DNA from: Clostridia bacterium
Lineage (GTDB): Bacteria; Bacillota; Clostridia; Oscillospirales; CAG-272
NCBI GenBank assembly: GCA_024404435.1
Contig: JAKSPW010000108.1
Span: 1 to 5,361 of the forward strand
Direction of reading: 5' to 3'
Length of the DNA stretch: 5,361 bases
In this document: one piece after another, positions 5,186-5,361 of the stretch
Position numbering within the stretch: position 1 is the stretch's first letter
Layout: each line of letters opens with the position of its first letter
Position numbers and translations under genes: made by a program
Notes under the pieces: generated by a model
Database searches by the model: none
Seen by the model: the letters and a program-made list of their open reading frames with translations, nothing else
Told to the model about the DNA's origin: nothing

Positions 5186-5361
5186 ATTAAAGGCGAAGAC
5201 GAAGAGTGTGCTTCTGATTTTTCCTCAGAGAGACGGCGTTCGGTGCGAGCCGTCGATAGATCTTTTGCATTTGTAGCTTCAGAGCCGGGAAGAAGAAAGG
5301 GCGACCGAGTAGAACTTCCCCGTGACTGCCGCGTGAGAGCATAGGAGTTGGCTGACTCCGA
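5186..5361 (+). ncRNA. T-box riboswitch leader, 3' end cut by the window
   Basis: A tRNA-sensing leader that controls transcription of a downstream amino-acid gene by antitermination. Stem I is recognised by AGAGA at 5229-5233. It is followed by GACGGC (5232-5237) pairing with GCCGTC (5249-5254) around a distal loop containing CGGTGCGA, the T-box GGUGNRA signature. GAAG at 5195-5198 with CTTC at 5277-5280 can close the base. The 3' side of the specifier loop reads TTGTAG, so UGU (Cys, 5272-5274) followed by A is the likely specifier; GUA (Val) is an alternative. Stem II is GGGAAG (5287-5292) with CTTCCC (5315-5320), enclosing an AGTAGAA motif (5309-5315 region). A Stem III hairpin follows: GGAGT (5344-5348) with ACTCC (5355-5359). 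The T-box sequence proper (UGGNACCGCG) and the terminator/antiterminator must lie beyond 5361. The regulated gene is not visible. A Cys specifier would suit cysS or a cysteine synthesis or transport gene. Confidence 0.87.

Noticed and set aside
5195..5214. Local hairpin GAAG...CTTC at the 5' end of the T-box leader as an independent element
   Set aside because: The first GAAG pairs better as the base of T-box Stem I with CTTC at 5277-5280. The local pairing is at most an alternative fold.
1..5361. CRISPR array, insertion sequence, phage or defence genes
   Set aside because: No spaced direct repeats, transposase, integrase or defence-domain protein is seen on either strand. All substantial open frames are accounted for by housekeeping and sugar-use genes.

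Overview
The window looks like chromosomal DNA from a Bacillota bacterium of the Clostridia type. This rests on near-consensus sigma-A promoters (TTGACA-17 bp-TATAAT), strong AGGAG-type ribosome binding sites, a short biotin ligase without a DNA-binding domain, yajC followed by a small hydrophobic protein, and a T-box leader at the right edge. The genus cannot be named from this window. No phage, IS, CRISPR, rRNA or tRNA is visible.

Left half, minus strand (about 1-2421): a two-gene operon of tandem GH27 alpha-galactosidase-type glycosidases, read right to left (2355-1231, then 1215-76, 15 bp apart). The two proteins align without gaps over their first 200 residues at about 58% identity by hand count and keep their catalytic aspartates at the same residue numbers, so they are duplicates. 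The downstream copy has lost two tryptophans at the substrate pocket. Neither has a signal peptide, so both probably act in the cytoplasm on imported galactosides. A nested inverted repeat at positions 1-46 may end the operon.

Centre (2393-2473): a divergent control region. The glycosidase promoter and the birA promoter lie back to back, with their -35 boxes 5 bp apart. A perfect palindrome, ACCGGCCGGT, sits in the spacer of the glycosidase promoter. The birA transcript should start in a run of G that also forms its Shine-Dalgarno sequence.

Right half, plus strand: birA (biotin-protein ligase, 2474-3214), then yajC (Sec translocase accessory subunit, 3302-3619) with its own promoter. A hairpin containing a 20-bp perfect palindrome follows. 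Next is a small four-helix membrane protein (3701-4138) whose ribosome binding site lies inside a second hairpin, then cysK (O-acetylserine sulfhydrylase, 4202-5131) with a consensus promoter. From 5132 to 5361 no gene is present. This stretch holds a short palindrome, a consensus promoter and the 5' part of a T-box riboswitch with a probable UGU (Cys) specifier, cut off by the window end before the antiterminator. A cysteine-responsive gene probably lies just downstream.

Most of the window is ordinary housekeeping sequence. I see no clearly new system. The points most worth following up are the T-box and its specifier, the pocket substitutions in the second glycosidase, the crowded divergent promoter region and the hairpin over the membrane-protein start.
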